Part shown: piece after piece, positions 1 through 8,100 of the stretch
Layout: each line of letters begins with the position of its first letter
How positions within the stretch are numbered: position 1 is the first letter of the stretch
The notes under the pieces: generated by a model
The model's database searches: none
The model's input: only the letters and a program-made list of their open reading frames with translations
What the model was told of the DNA's origin: nothing
Source: Vreelandella lutescens
Lineage (GTDB): Bacteria; Pseudomonadota; Gammaproteobacteria; Pseudomonadales; Halomonadaceae
Direction of reading: 5' to 3'
DNA length: 64,000 bases
Assembly (NCBI RefSeq): GCF_014640815.1
Contig: NZ_BMHM01000003.1
Span: 186,001 to 250,000 of the forward strand
Translations under genes and position numbers: made by a program

Positions 1-388
1 GCACGCCGTACCAAAAAATACCCACAATGGCGCGCAGCATGGCGGGCAGGTTGGCACCACGCACGCCCATGCTGGCGCGCACCATGACGGGGAAAGGTAT
101 GCCGTATTTCACGCTGGGCTTACCGGTCAGGTTGACCAGAAACATCACGATCACCCCAGCTAAAATAATCGCGGCCATCACGGCCCAGCCGTTCAGGCCG
201 TAGGTGAGAAACAGTGAGGCTGCCAGGGTATAGCCAAACAGGCTTTGAATGTCGTTAGACCAAACGTTAAAAATCTCAAAAGCACCCCAGGTGCGGTGCT
301 CCGGTTTTAAAGGGGCGAGGTCTTCGTTATAGAGCGTTGGGTCAATCTGCTGAATATTTAGGTCGCTTTGGCTGGGTTGTTCATTCAT
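1..388 (-). CDS. NCS1-family permease, C-terminus cut by window edge
   Basis: This is the N-terminal part (about 129 residues) of a nucleobase:cation symporter-1 family transporter in the inner membrane. The chosen ATG at 388 begins MNEQPSQSDL. The stretch LAPLKPEHRTWGAFEIFNVW followed by a serine/asparagine-rich segment and the first membrane helices is typical of the hydantoin/allantoin/cytosine branch. The later stretch VKYGIPFPVMVRASMGVRGA is the NCS1 signature before helix 3. It lies 65 bp downstream of a second, complete NCS1 gene on the same strand and probably ends the same operon. In this setting the likely cargo is allantoin, a hydantoin or a purine; that is inference. The gene continues beyond base 1, so its end cannot be judged. 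Confidence 0.85.
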   Translation of the reverse strand, partial: MNEQPSQSDLNIQQIDPTLYNEDLAPLKPEHRTWGAFEIFNVWSNDIQSLFGYTLAASLFLTYGLNGWAVMAAIILAGVIVMFLVNLTGKPSVKYGIPFPVMVRASMGVRGANLPAMLRAIVGIFWYGV

Positions 389-453
389 TGCAAGGCTCGT
401 TATCCGGAAATGGTCGCCTGCCACACGAAGGTGGCAGGCGCGGGCAGGGCGGG

Positions 454-1824
454 TTACTGGGTGAAGCGCTGGCAGGCGGGCCAGTGTTTCATCAGCAGAT
501 AGTAGGTCAGCCCGGCAGGAATAAGGCTGGCATACCAAGAGACCGCCGAAAACGAGAGCGCTGCGACAATACCTACCGCTGTCGCTATAAGCGCCGCTTG
601 GTTAATGCCTTGATAGGGGCCGTTTTCATCGTAGAGCTTGCCGATATCCAGCGTGCGGCGGCGAATCACGTAGTAGTCCACCACCAGAATGGCGAAGATG
701 GGGCCAAGGAACGCGGAGTAGGTTTGTACAAAGAGCTGCAACCCTGCGGCCGATTCAGGCTGCACCAGCTTCCAGGGGAAGGTAGCGAAGGCGAGCAGGC
801 CCACAATGACGGTGGCGACGGGGAACTTGAGCTTGAACACGTCCATCAGCACGTAGGTGGGCGGCACCACGTTGTTCAGCACGTTGGTGGTTACCTGGGC
901 GAAGGCGATAAACAGCAGTGTGATCATCAGCAGTGGCGTGTTATCCACCGCGTTGGCGAACACTTGGATAGGGTCGGCGGTGCCGGTGGCTTGCGACACC
1001 ATGTAGCCAATCAGGCCCATAAACAGCGTGCAGGGCAGAATCGACATCGCGTAAATGGTGGTAAGCAGGCTTTGGGCCGTGCCTTTTTTGTGCTCGCGGG
1101 AGTAATCGCTCACATTCAGCATCATGGTGCTGTAGATACCCAAAAACAGCATGGTGGCGCTCCAGAAGGGCATCCCCCAAGAGCCTTCCATGGTCAGCAG
1201 GCTGGTGGAAAGCTCGTCGCCGTAGCGCTGCACCGTGGCGTAGAACATATACATCAGCGAGCAAAGAATAAACGCGCTGCCAATGTTCTCCAGCCACTTA
1301 ATGCCCTGAAAGCCCAGTACCGAAAGGCCAATCTGCAAAAACTGGAAGGTAATAAAGTAGAAGATCAGGTTATCGAAGCCGAACAGCGTGGCCGACACCA
1401 TGTTGAGCGCGCCTGCGCCAATCCAGCTTTGAAAGCCGTACCAGACGATGGCAGGCACGGCGCGCACAAGGCCTGGAATACGCGTGCCGGTAAAACCGAA
1501 CGCGCTGCGTGCCTGCACCATAAACGGAATGCCGTATTTGTAACCGGCAGCCCCGTTAATGGCGAGCGCAATGCCAATCACAAAGCAGCCAATGGCAATC
1601 GCCAGGGTGGCTTGCAGCAGGTTGAGCGTACCCACCACGCTTGAACCCATGGCGAAGGTGCCAATAGAGACACACCCCCCAAACCAGGCTAAAAAGTAGG
1701 AGGTGCGCCCCATAATACGGGTGCTTTGTGGCGCTAAGCTTTCGGCCCCAACGGCTTTGGCAGTGGCGGGGCTAGCCGCTCCCGGTGCTTCATCTGAGGT
1801 AAGAGCAGAGGTTGAAGTGCTCAT
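454..1824 (-). CDS. NCS1-family nucleobase/hydantoin permease
   Basis: A complete 456-residue inner-membrane symporter with about twelve hydrophobic segments, the usual NCS1 size. Residues 1-35 are a Ser/Ala/Thr-rich cytoplasmic tail. The signature AAGYKYGIPFMVQARSAFGF, at about residues 91-110, is the substrate-site motif of the family, and YGFQSWIGAGALN follows near residue 130. A polar end, VVDYYVIRRRTLDI, precedes the last two helices, as in PucI and codB-like proteins. The racemase gene lies 155 bp upstream on the same strand and another NCS1 gene follows 65 bp downstream, so the three probably form one transcription unit. The context suggests cytosine, allantoin, uracil or hydantoin uptake; the exact substrate cannot be read from the sequence. 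Confidence 0.9.
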   Translation of the reverse strand: MSTSTSALTSDEAPGAASPATAKAVGAESLAPQSTRIMGRTSYFLAWFGGCVSIGTFAMGSSVVGTLNLLQATLAIAIGCFVIGIALAINGAAGYKYGIPFMVQARSAFGFTGTRIPGLVRAVPAIVWYGFQSWIGAGALNMVSATLFGFDNLIFYFITFQFLQIGLSVLGFQGIKWLENIGSAFILCSLMYMFYATVQRYGDELSTSLLTMEGSWGMPFWSATMLFLGIYSTMMLNVSDYSREHKKGTAQSLLTTIYAMSILPCTLFMGLIGYMVSQATGTADPIQVFANAVDNTPLLMITLLFIAFAQVTTNVLNNVVPPTYVLMDVFKLKFPVATVIVGLLAFATFPWKLVQPESAAGLQLFVQTYSAFLGPIFAILVVDYYVIRRRTLDIGKLYDENGPYQGINQAALIATAVGIVAALSFSAVSWYASLIPAGLTYYLLMKHWPACQRFTQ

Positions 1825-1979
1825 GTTACCGTCCTCGCAAGATTATCGATGTTATTGGTAACCTGGGCAGTGTCTGCCCAAGAGACGCTTGCGGCGTGGC
1901 GTGCTAATGGCGGTATTCGTAACGTTGTTATCTTTTTGGTCGTGCTGTGTTGCGTGTTTTTAGCGTCATGTTGCGTGTT

Positions 1980-2738
1980 TCAACGGCGTGTGGGTGGCAA
2001 GGTAAGGTTGGAAAAATCCGCGAACTTGCCGGTAAAGGGTTTCGGGCGTGGATAGTCTAAATCGCCGTATTTGCTGGTATGTAAGCCCAGCGACACCAGC
2101 GATTCGGCAAGCTTTAGCGCCGCGCTTACCCCTTCCACCACGGGCAGGCCAACTTCGCTGCTAATGGCGTGGGTGAGGTTCGCCATACCGCCACAGCCCA
2201 GCACAATCGCGCCGATACCATCCTCATCGCGGGCACGGCAGCACTCTTGCACAATGCGGCTAAAGGCAGCGTCAGGGTGGTCTTCTAAATCCAGTACCGG
2301 AATCTCAGCGGCGCGAATGCGACGGCAGTGGTGGCTAAAGCCGTACTGCTCAAGCAGGTGCTCGGCAATAATGCCGGTGCGGCCTAGGGTGGTCACAATC
2401 GAGAAGCGCGTGCTAATCAAGGTGGCCATGTGAAAAGCGGCTTCGGCAATGCCAATCACTGGGGCGCGGGTCAGCTCGCGGGCGGCCAGCAGGCCGGGGT
2501 CACCAAAGCAGGCCACTACGTAGGCATCAATATTGCCCTCGCGCTCGCCTTTCAGCACCTCTTCGGCCACGCCCACCGCGCTGATGGCTTCATCAAAGTG
2601 GCTTTCGATGGAAACCGGGCCTGCGTCGGGCTGGGTGGCGCTAATGGTGGTAGATGGGCCGGCCAGCTGTTCAGCCGCATGACGGATGGTGGCTGTCATG
2701 GCTTCTGTGGTGTTGGGGTTAATCAGGCGTATATGCAC
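1980..2738 (-). CDS. Asp/Glu/hydantoin racemase family protein, probable allantoin racemase
   Basis: A cytoplasmic two-cysteine racemase of about 252 residues. From the GTG at 2738 the protein reads VHIRLINPNTTEAM, which matches the start of hydantoin and allantoin racemases (the x-I-N-P-N-T motif). A longer TTG start at 2762 is open, but it lies only 11 bp from the predicted operator at 2774-2783, and no family member needs the extra residues. The two cysteines expected for proton exchange are in VVACFGDPG and LGCGGM. In the allantoin pathway such an enzyme interconverts R- and S-allantoin so that a stereospecific allantoinase can use both forms. It is divergent from the allantoinase gene and heads the NCS1 operon. 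Hydantoin rather than allantoin as substrate cannot be excluded. Confidence 0.8.
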   Translation of the reverse strand: MHIRLINPNTTEAMTATIRHAAEQLAGPSTTISATQPDAGPVSIESHFDEAISAVGVAEEVLKGEREGNIDAYVVACFGDPGLLAARELTRAPVIGIAEAAFHMATLISTRFSIVTTLGRTGIIAEHLLEQYGFSHHCRRIRAAEIPVLDLEDHPDAAFSRIVQECCRARDEDGIGAIVLGCGGMANLTHAISSEVGLPVVEGVSAALKLAESLVSLGLHTSKYGDLDYPRPKPFTGKFADFSNLTLPPTRR

Positions 2739-2773
2739 GTTGAGACACTCGCGTGTGAACAATATTTGTAATC

Positions 2774-2783
2774 TTGTATACGA
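2774..2783. promoter_or_regulatory. Predicted operator, TTGTATAC palindrome, racemase/NCS1 promoter
   Basis: TTGTATACGA differs in one base from the perfect palindrome TTGTATACAA that also occurs at 8025-8034 and, extended, at 2956-2967. It is 36-45 bp upstream of the chosen racemase start. The symmetry and the inner GTATAC resemble sites of GntR/FadR-type repressors (family knowledge); the cognate protein is not identified in this window. Confidence 0.5.
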
Positions 2784-2955
2784 AAATAGGGGGCTTTTTT
2801 AATAAGCGCAAGCCCCATTTTGGCGGCTGTAGCGCGTTATGAAGTTGACCAATCGTTCAGGTTTCAAGGGTTTAGCGCGTTAGCGCAGCTAAAAGCGTCG
2901 ATATCTCAGCGAATTAGCCCTGCGTTGAATTGCGGCCACTCGCTAAAATGGCTAT

Positions 2956-2967
2956 TTTGTATACAAA
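2956..2967. promoter_or_regulatory. Predicted operator, perfect 12-bp palindrome, allantoinase promoter
   Basis: TTTGTATACAAA is a perfect 12-bp palindrome 35-46 bp upstream of the allantoinase ATG. It shares its core with the sites at 2774-2783 and 8025-8034. Its place near the expected transcription start suggests repression. The intergenic space 2763-3001 therefore carries one site for each of the two divergent promoters. Confidence 0.55.
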
Positions 2968-3001
2968 CTAAAACGCTCTGCCTTTATTAAGGAGCCTGAC
3001 C

Positions 3002-3925
3002 ATGTCCTCTCATTACCCACGCGATTTAATCGGCTATGGCCGCACGCCGCCCCACGCTAACTGGCCGGGCAAGGCTAAGATTGCCGTTCAATTTGTACTG
3101 AATTATGAAGAGGGCGGTGAGAACTGCGTACTGCATGGAGATTCAGGCTCGGAGCAGTTTTTGTCCGAGATTATTGGCGCGGCCAGCTACCCAGACCGCC
3201 ATCTGAGCATGGAGTCCATCTACGAATACGGCTCTCGCGCTGGCGTGTGGCGTATTCTGCGCGAGTTTGAGCGCCGTGGGCTGCCGCTGACCGTATTTGG
3301 GGTGGCGATGGCGCTAGAGCGCCATCCGGATGTGGCCCAGGCATTTAAAGAGCTGGGCCATGAAGTGGCGTGCCACGGCTACCGTTGGATTCACTACCAA
3401 GAGACCCCGGAGCACGTCGAACGTGAGCATCTGCAAAAAGCCATGGAGATCTTCCAGCGTTTGTACGGTGAAAAGCCTGAAGGTTGGTACACCGGGCGCG
3501 ATAGCCCCAATACCCGCCGTTTAATTTTGGACGAAGGTGGCTTCCTCTACGACAGTGACTACTACGGCGACGACCTACCATTCTGGACCACAGTGAGCGA
3601 TAGCCAGGGCGCTGAGCACAACCACCTGATTGTGCCCTACACCTTAGATACCAACGACATGCGCTTTGCTGCTCCGCAAGGGTTCAACACGGCGGACCAC
3701 TTCTTTACCTACCTGCGTGACGCCTTTGATGTACTGTATGCCGAAGGAGAGGATTCGCCGAAAATGCTCTCCATTGGTATGCACTGCCGTTTGCTGGGTC
3801 GCCCCGGGCGGTTCCGTGCGCTGCAGCGCTTTTTAGACCATATCGAAGCCCACGACCGTGTGTGGGTGGCTCGCCGGGTCGATATTGCTCGCCACTGGGC
3901 AGAGCATCATCCCGCGCCCAAATAA
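3002..3925 (+). CDS. puuE: Allantoinase, PuuE type (polysaccharide deacetylase fold)
   Basis: This 307-residue cytoplasmic enzyme should hydrolyse allantoin to allantoate. It belongs to the metal-independent PuuE branch, which has the polysaccharide-deacetylase (NodB) fold and is unrelated to the AllB amidohydrolases. The length equals that of known PuuE proteins. The opening YPRDLIGYGRTPPHANWPG and the segments FVLNYEEGGE, HEVACHGYRWIHYQ and WYTGRDSPNTRRL are characteristic of the subfamily. The ATG at 3002 follows AAGGAGCC with good spacing. A palindromic operator sits just upstream, and the RpiR regulator gene begins 14 bp downstream, so the two are probably co-transcribed. Neighbouring ureidoglycine and ureidoglycolate genes support the allantoin assignment. 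Confidence 0.92.
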   Translation: MSSHYPRDLIGYGRTPPHANWPGKAKIAVQFVLNYEEGGENCVLHGDSGSEQFLSEIIGAASYPDRHLSMESIYEYGSRAGVWRILREFERRGLPLTVFGVAMALERHPDVAQAFKELGHEVACHGYRWIHYQETPEHVEREHLQKAMEIFQRLYGEKPEGWYTGRDSPNTRRLILDEGGFLYDSDYYGDDLPFWTTVSDSQGAEHNHLIVPYTLDTNDMRFAAPQGFNTADHFFTYLRDAFDVLYAEGEDSPKMLSIGMHCRLLGRPGRFRALQRFLDHIEAHDRVWVARRVDIARHWAEHHPAPK

Positions 3926-3939
3926 CGAAACAGGACACT

Positions 3940-4824
3940 ATGACACCCCATATCGGACAACGGATTGCCGCCCAGTTTGATGCACTTAGCGCCCAAGAGC
4001 AGCGTGTGGCGAGCTTTATTCTGGATCACTTTGATGATTTGGCCGTGTATAGCGCCGCTGATCTGGCGCGTTTGACGGGGGTGTCAAAATCGACCGTTAG
4101 CCGCCTGTTCAAGCGGCTAGGGTTTGAAAGCTACCGGACGGTAAAAGATCACGCCCGCGAGCTGCGTAATTTGGGTGTACCGCTGGTGATTGATGCCCAT
4201 GCCATGGAGGAGGAGAGCGAGAGCGGTGCGCCGTTCCAGCGCCACCTCCAGCGGGAGCAGGAAAATCTGCAGCGCTGTTTCGCGAGCCTTGCCCCCCAGG
4301 ACTTTGCTGCGATGGTCGACGCGTTAGCGGTGGCTCATCAGGTCGTGATCGTCGGTTTCCGCAACAGCTACCCGCTGGCGCTGCACTTACGTCAGCAGCT
4401 CGTCCAAGCCCGTAGCCACGTGCGTTTGGCACCGCAGCCTAACCAGTCGCTGGCCGAAGAGCTGGTGGATTTAACCGAGCACGATACCGTGGTGCTGTTT
4501 GGTTTTCGTCGCCGCCCATCGGCGTTTGCAGCGTTAGTCGCTGCACTGGAGCGTTCACCCGCTAACGTGCTCTTGATTGCTGACCCCACCGCCTCGCAGT
4601 TTGCTACGCAAGTGACGTGGTGGTTAGAAGTACCGCTTGAGAGCCTCTCAGCGTTTGACAGCTATGCCACCGCCAACAGCGTGGTTTGCCTGTTGGCGAA
4701 TGCCGTTTTGCACCAACGCTTAGCGGATGGTCGCGAACGGATCAGCACGATTAGCGACCAGTACGCGGAATTAAACGAGCTGGCATCGCCCGTCATGAGC
4801 GTGGATTGGGACGCCCATCAATAA
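3940..4824 (+). CDS. RpiR-family transcriptional regulator
   Basis: A 294-residue cytoplasmic regulator with an N-terminal RpiR/MurR helix-turn-helix domain (about residues 1-77) and a C-terminal SIS sugar-phosphate-type sensor domain (about 115-260). The helix-turn-helix reads YSAADLARLTGVSKSTVSRL. The SIS part contains VVIVGFRNSYPLALHLRQQL and VLFGFRRRPS, the usual nucleotide/ligand-loop positions. I start at ATG 3940 (MTPHIGQRI); the open frame reaches back to 3862 inside the allantoinase gene but lacks family similarity there. RpiR proteins are common in purine and hydantoin clusters. Two inverted repeats at 4984-5022, before the ABC operon that follows, are candidate targets. Confidence 0.88.
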   Translation: MTPHIGQRIAAQFDALSAQEQRVASFILDHFDDLAVYSAADLARLTGVSKSTVSRLFKRLGFESYRTVKDHARELRNLGVPLVIDAHAMEEESESGAPFQRHLQREQENLQRCFASLAPQDFAAMVDALAVAHQVVIVGFRNSYPLALHLRQQLVQARSHVRLAPQPNQSLAEELVDLTEHDTVVLFGFRRRPSAFAALVAALERSPANVLLIADPTASQFATQVTWWLEVPLESLSAFDSYATANSVVCLLANAVLHQRLADGRERISTISDQYAELNELASPVMSVDWDAHQ

Positions 4825-4983
4825 TGGTGCGATGTGCCTGCCTGCTGCACCAAATATAACCGCTTTACTGAACGCACGCTGGGTTACCTTGCGTGCTCTC
4901 CTGCCTGATAGTGACCTAACGCGCTGTTCTTAAGCTGCTTTCTCTACGGCTGGTCTCGTTATTGCTAATGCTGGTGGTCGTGT

Positions 4984-4997
4984 GAAACAAAAGTTTC
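4984..4997. promoter_or_regulatory. Inverted repeat GAAAC-N4-GTTTC before ABC operon
   Basis: GAAACAAAAGTTTC has perfect 5-bp arms around AAAA, 97-110 bp upstream of the binding-protein start. Inverted repeats built on GAAA/TTTC are frequent targets of RpiR-type regulators (family knowledge), and an RpiR gene is immediately upstream. The assignment is inference. Confidence 0.4.
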
Positions 4998-5005
4998 TTT
5001 GATTG

Positions 5006-5022
5006 GCTTTGTGCAACAAAGC
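5006..5022. promoter_or_regulatory. Second inverted repeat before ABC operon
   Basis: GCTTTGTGCAACAAAGC has 7-bp perfect arms around GCA. It starts 8 bp after the previous repeat and ends 71 bp before the binding-protein gene. It may be a second operator or part of a composite site. The rest of the 269-bp gap 4825-5093 shows no gene. Confidence 0.35.
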
Positions 5023-5093
5023 TTTCAGTGGACTGCATCACACACGTTACTTCTTCTCGGCATTGGCTTGCGACTCACTTTCAGGAGAGCGTC

Positions 5094-5948
5094 ATGGGAA
5101 CTACCCCTCAGGGCTTTAAAGATTCGGTTCAGCACTACTTGAAACGTCTTCACACCGGCGTAGTGGCCACCGGTATGGCGGCCACCCTGGCCGTGGGTGG
5201 GCTGAGCGCTAGCACGGCGGCCCATGCCGATGCGCTGGAAGCCATTGAATCTCGCGGCACGATTCGTATCGCAGTGCCGCAGGATTTCCCCCCGTTTGGC
5301 TCGGTAGGCACTGATCTACAGCCGCGCGGTTACGACATCGATATGGCCAACTACATTGCCGACGAGATGGGCGTCACTCTGGAACTGATTACCGTGACCA
5401 GCGCCAACCGCATCCCTTATCTGCAAACAGGGCAGGCGGATCTGGTGATCTCAAGCCTGGGTAAAAACCCGGAGCGCGAAGCGGCGATTGATTTCTCTGA
5501 TGCTTACGCGCCGTTCTTCCTGGGCGTGTTTAGTGCGGATGCAGACGAGAGTGTCGAGGGCCCCGAAGGCTTCGCTGATAAGACCATAGGCGTTACCCGT
5601 GGTGCGGTTGAGGATATGGAGCTTTCTAATGTCGCTCCCGACTCCACCACTATTCAGCGCTTTGAAGATAATGCCACCACCATCTCGGCGTTCCTTTCTG
5701 GCCAAGTGGATTATGTCGCCACCGGTAACGTGGTTGCGGCAGAAATTGCCGAGCGCAACAGTCGCCGTGCGCCTTCACTGATGTATCAGTTGAAAGATTC
5801 CCCTTGCTACATTGGCTTGAATAAAAACGAAGCGGCGCTGCAGGCCGAAGTAAACCGCTTAATTGCCCAGGCGCTGGAAGATGGCACGCTTAACGAGCTT
5901 TCTCAGCGCTGGTTCAGCGCAGACCTTCCTGACAACTTCGGTAGCTGA
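5094..5948 (+). CDS. ABC transporter periplasmic solute-binding protein, polar amino-acid type
   Basis: A 284-residue exported binding protein of the family-3 (amino-acid/opine type) class. The ATG at 5094 has a good AGGAG box 7 bases before it; an earlier frame opening at 5028 lacks one. A long signal region (about residues 1-45) ends with SASTAAHADALEAIE. The mature domain opens RGTIRIAVPQDFPPFG and contains GYDIDMANYIADEMG, then LQTGQADLVISSLGKNPERE, all typical of lobe 1 and the hinge. The C-terminal end LNELSQRWFSADLPDNFG is also typical. It heads a four-gene importer operon within the allantoin locus. A ureide or hydantoin cargo is possible, but sequence alone only supports a small polar ligand. 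Confidence 0.85.
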   Translation: MGTTPQGFKDSVQHYLKRLHTGVVATGMAATLAVGGLSASTAAHADALEAIESRGTIRIAVPQDFPPFGSVGTDLQPRGYDIDMANYIADEMGVTLELITVTSANRIPYLQTGQADLVISSLGKNPEREAAIDFSDAYAPFFLGVFSADADESVEGPEGFADKTIGVTRGAVEDMELSNVAPDSTTIQRFEDNATTISAFLSGQVDYVATGNVVAAEIAERNSRRAPSLMYQLKDSPCYIGLNKNEAALQAEVNRLIAQALEDGTLNELSQRWFSADLPDNFGS

Positions 5949-5956
5949 GAGGCGGT

Positions 5957-6634
5957 ATGGGGCCAACACTCGATTTTCTCACCCTGTTGCCCTACGTCAG
6001 TGAGCTGGTCAAAGGCTTAACCACCACGGTCGTACTGACCGTGGTGACCACCTTAACCGGGCTTGGGCTGGCAGTAGCGGTTGCGTATTTACGTGTGAAC
6101 GGGCAGCCTTGGATGCGCTGGGGGTTAGGCGGCTATGTCGAAGTCACCCGTAACACGCCTTTTATTGTGCAGCTGTTTTTTATCTTTTTTGGCCTGCCGG
6201 GGCTGGGTATCAAAATTGATGCCATTACCGCCGCGTTTATTGCGATGACGCTGAATCTGGCCGCTTACAGCGCCGAGATTTTACGCGCAGGCATCAGCGC
6301 CACGGCGAAAGGGCAGCTAGAAGCCGCCAGAGCGCTGGGCATGAGCACCCTGCAAAGTTACCGCCATGTGGTGCTGGTACCTGCCTTTGCCAGGGTGTAC
6401 CCCTCGCTGATTAGCCAAGCCATTATCGTCATGCTGGGCTCGGCGGTGGTGTCGCAAATTTCCGTCTTTGACCTCACTTACGCGGCCAATTTTATTCAGT
6501 CGCGCAACTTTAGAAGCTTTGAAGTCTATCTGCTGATTACCTTGGTGTACCTGCTGCTGGCGTTCGGTATGCGCCGTGCCTTTATGCTGGTAGGTAAGCG
6601 TGTGTTCGCGTATCAGCAAGGAGAGCAACGATGA
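5957..6634 (+). CDS. ABC importer permease, HisM/GlnP type (first of two)
   Basis: A 225-residue inner-membrane permease of the polar amino-acid (PAAT) family. It begins 8 bp after the binding-protein gene with GAGGCGGT as ribosome site. About five membrane helices are visible. The cytoplasmic EAA loop is present as AKGQLEAARALGMSTLQSYR (about residues 117-136), which contacts the ATPase. The motif VEVTRNTPFIVQLFFIFFGL near residue 60 is the standard opening of the transport domain. It overlaps the next permease by an ATGA junction, suggesting coupled translation and a heterodimeric channel. Confidence 0.88.
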   Translation: MGPTLDFLTLLPYVSELVKGLTTTVVLTVVTTLTGLGLAVAVAYLRVNGQPWMRWGLGGYVEVTRNTPFIVQLFFIFFGLPGLGIKIDAITAAFIAMTLNLAAYSAEILRAGISATAKGQLEAARALGMSTLQSYRHVVLVPAFARVYPSLISQAIIVMLGSAVVSQISVFDLTYAANFIQSRNFRSFEVYLLITLVYLLLAFGMRRAFMLVGKRVFAYQQGEQR

Positions 6635-7287
6635 TTGAGTTCACGCTGTGGGATATCGTGCGCAATTTGCTGCTCGCCGCCCGCTGGACGGTGGTGCTGT
6701 CACTGATTGCCTTTGTTGGCGGTGCCACCGTGGGGCTGGTGCTTACCTTCATGCGTCTTTCCAGCCGCCGCTGGCTGCAGCGTTTTACCTCGCTGTATGT
6801 GGATCTGTTTCAAGGCACGCCACTATTGATGCAGCTGTTTTTGATCTTTTTTGGCGCGGCCGCTATGGGGCACCCCATCTCTGCCTGGTGGGCCGCTTCC
6901 ATCGCACTGACGCTCTTTACCAGCGCATTTCTTTGCGATATCTGGCGTGGCTGTTTGGAAGCCGTGGCCAAAGGGCAGTGGCACGCCGCCCGCGTGCTGG
7001 GCATGAACTACTTCCAAACCATGCGCCATGTGATTTTACCCCAGGCGCTGCAGCTCTCGATTCCGCCCACGGTCGGGTTTTCGGTTCAGGTGATTAAAGG
7101 CACCGCGCTGGCGTCCATCATCGGCTTTGTGGAGCTTACCAAAGCGGGCACGATGCTCAATAACGCAACGTTTGAACCGTTCACTATCTTCACCCTCGTG
7201 GCCCTTTTTTACTTCGCGCTGTGCTACCCGCTCTCTTGCTACGCGCGCCATTTGGAGAAAAAGCTCTATGACGCTGGTCTGCGTTAA
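6631..7287 (+). CDS. ABC importer permease, HisQ/GlnP type (second of two)
   Basis: A 218-residue inner-membrane permease paralogous to its upstream neighbour. The motif DLFQGTPLLMQLFLIFFGAA lies near residue 57 and the EAA loop AKGQWHAARVLGMNYFQTMR near residue 112. Together with the preceding gene it would form the transmembrane channel of the importer. The 4-bp overlap upstream and the 20-bp overlap with the ATPase downstream show tight translational coupling. Confidence 0.88.
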   Translation: MIEFTLWDIVRNLLLAARWTVVLSLIAFVGGATVGLVLTFMRLSSRRWLQRFTSLYVDLFQGTPLLMQLFLIFFGAAAMGHPISAWWAASIALTLFTSAFLCDIWRGCLEAVAKGQWHAARVLGMNYFQTMRHVILPQALQLSIPPTVGFSVQVIKGTALASIIGFVELTKAGTMLNNATFEPFTIFTLVALFYFALCYPLSCYARHLEKKLYDAGLR

Positions 7288-7996
7288 TAACGTTCATAAA
7301 GCCTTTGGCGACCTGCAAGTGCTCAAGGGTATCGACCTCAACGTTGCCCAGGGGGAAGTGGTCGCCATTATTGGCCGCAGCGGTTCGGGCAAAAGTACGC
7401 TGCTGCGCTGCTTGAACCAGCTCGAACAGCACGATAGCGGCGAGATTACCATTGCCGAACAGCAGCTCGATGCCGGTTCCATGTCGCCCAAAGAGCTCAG
7501 TGAAAATGTTGGGATGGTGTTTCAGAGCTTTAACCTGTTTCCCCATAAAACCGTGGGCGATAACGTGTGCCTGGCTCCCGTGGTGGTGCGTGGCGAAGCC
7601 CGTGCCGATGTCGAAAAAGTCGCCCGAGAAGTGCTGGATAAAGTGGGTCTGGCAGATAAGTACGATGCCTACCCCGCACAGCTTTCCGGCGGCCAGCAGC
7701 AGCGGGTGGCGATTGCCCGGGCGCTGGCCATGCGCCCAAAGGTGCTGCTGTGTGACGAGGTGACCTCGGCATTAGACCCTGAGTTAGTCGGCGAGGTATT
7801 GCGCGTGTTGGAAGCGTTGGCGGCAGAAGGCATGACACTGATTCTGGTGACCCACGAAATGGGCTTTGCTCGGGATGTGGCCGACCGCGTGGTGTTTATG
7901 CACCAAGGGCGTATTCACGAAGAGGGTGAGCCTGCCGAGCTGTTCAGTAACCCTAAAACCCCAGAGCTTAAGCAGTTTATCTCTGCGGTGCTTTAA
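7268..7996 (+). CDS. ABC importer ATP-binding protein, GlnQ/HisP type
   Basis: A 242-residue cytoplasmic ATPase that powers the importer. All nucleotide-binding motifs are intact: Walker A GRSGSGKST (about residues 34-42), Q-loop MVFQSFNLFPHKTV, signature LSGGQQQR, Walker B VLLCDEVTSALDP and switch histidine in LILVTHEM. The ATG at 7268 lies inside the preceding permease gene; the open frame back to 7127 is only permease sequence in another phase. In the Walker B segment CDE replaces the more common FDE, as in many GlnQ proteins. It closes the operon; the next unit has its own operator. Confidence 0.92.
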   Translation: MTLVCVNNVHKAFGDLQVLKGIDLNVAQGEVVAIIGRSGSGKSTLLRCLNQLEQHDSGEITIAEQQLDAGSMSPKELSENVGMVFQSFNLFPHKTVGDNVCLAPVVVRGEARADVEKVAREVLDKVGLADKYDAYPAQLSGGQQQRVAIARALAMRPKVLLCDEVTSALDPELVGEVLRVLEALAAEGMTLILVTHEMGFARDVADRVVFMHQGRIHEEGEPAELFSNPKTPELKQFISAVL

Positions 7997-8024
7997 GGTT
8001 TGTCTGAAGTCGCACCGCGTAATA

Positions 8025-8034
8025 TTGTATACAA
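8025..8034. promoter_or_regulatory. Predicted operator, perfect TTGTATACAA palindrome
   Basis: A perfect 10-bp palindrome 67-76 bp before the ureidoglycine aminohydrolase start and 28 bp after the ABC ATPase stop. It matches the cores at 2774-2783 and 2956-2967. Its position implies that the aminohydrolase and lyase genes have their own promoter under the same regulator as the allantoinase. Confidence 0.55.
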
Positions 8035-8100
8035 GAAATAGGCGCAGCATCCTCATGCTGCCATGACCGCTGAGTACGCCACTCACTCCAGGGAGAGACA

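Noticed and set aside
337-1644. 435-codon plus-strand open frame
   Set aside because: It lies antisense to the clear NCS1 permease gene; its His/Gln/Gly-rich composition is what the complement of a membrane-protein gene produces, and it has no family resemblance.
5006-5022. Same regulator motif as 36291 and 43903 (TGTGCAA-like)
   Set aside because: It shares TTGTGCAA, but symmetry and spacing differ (no 11-bp TGCA phase), so it was not merged with the efflux/Spy motif.
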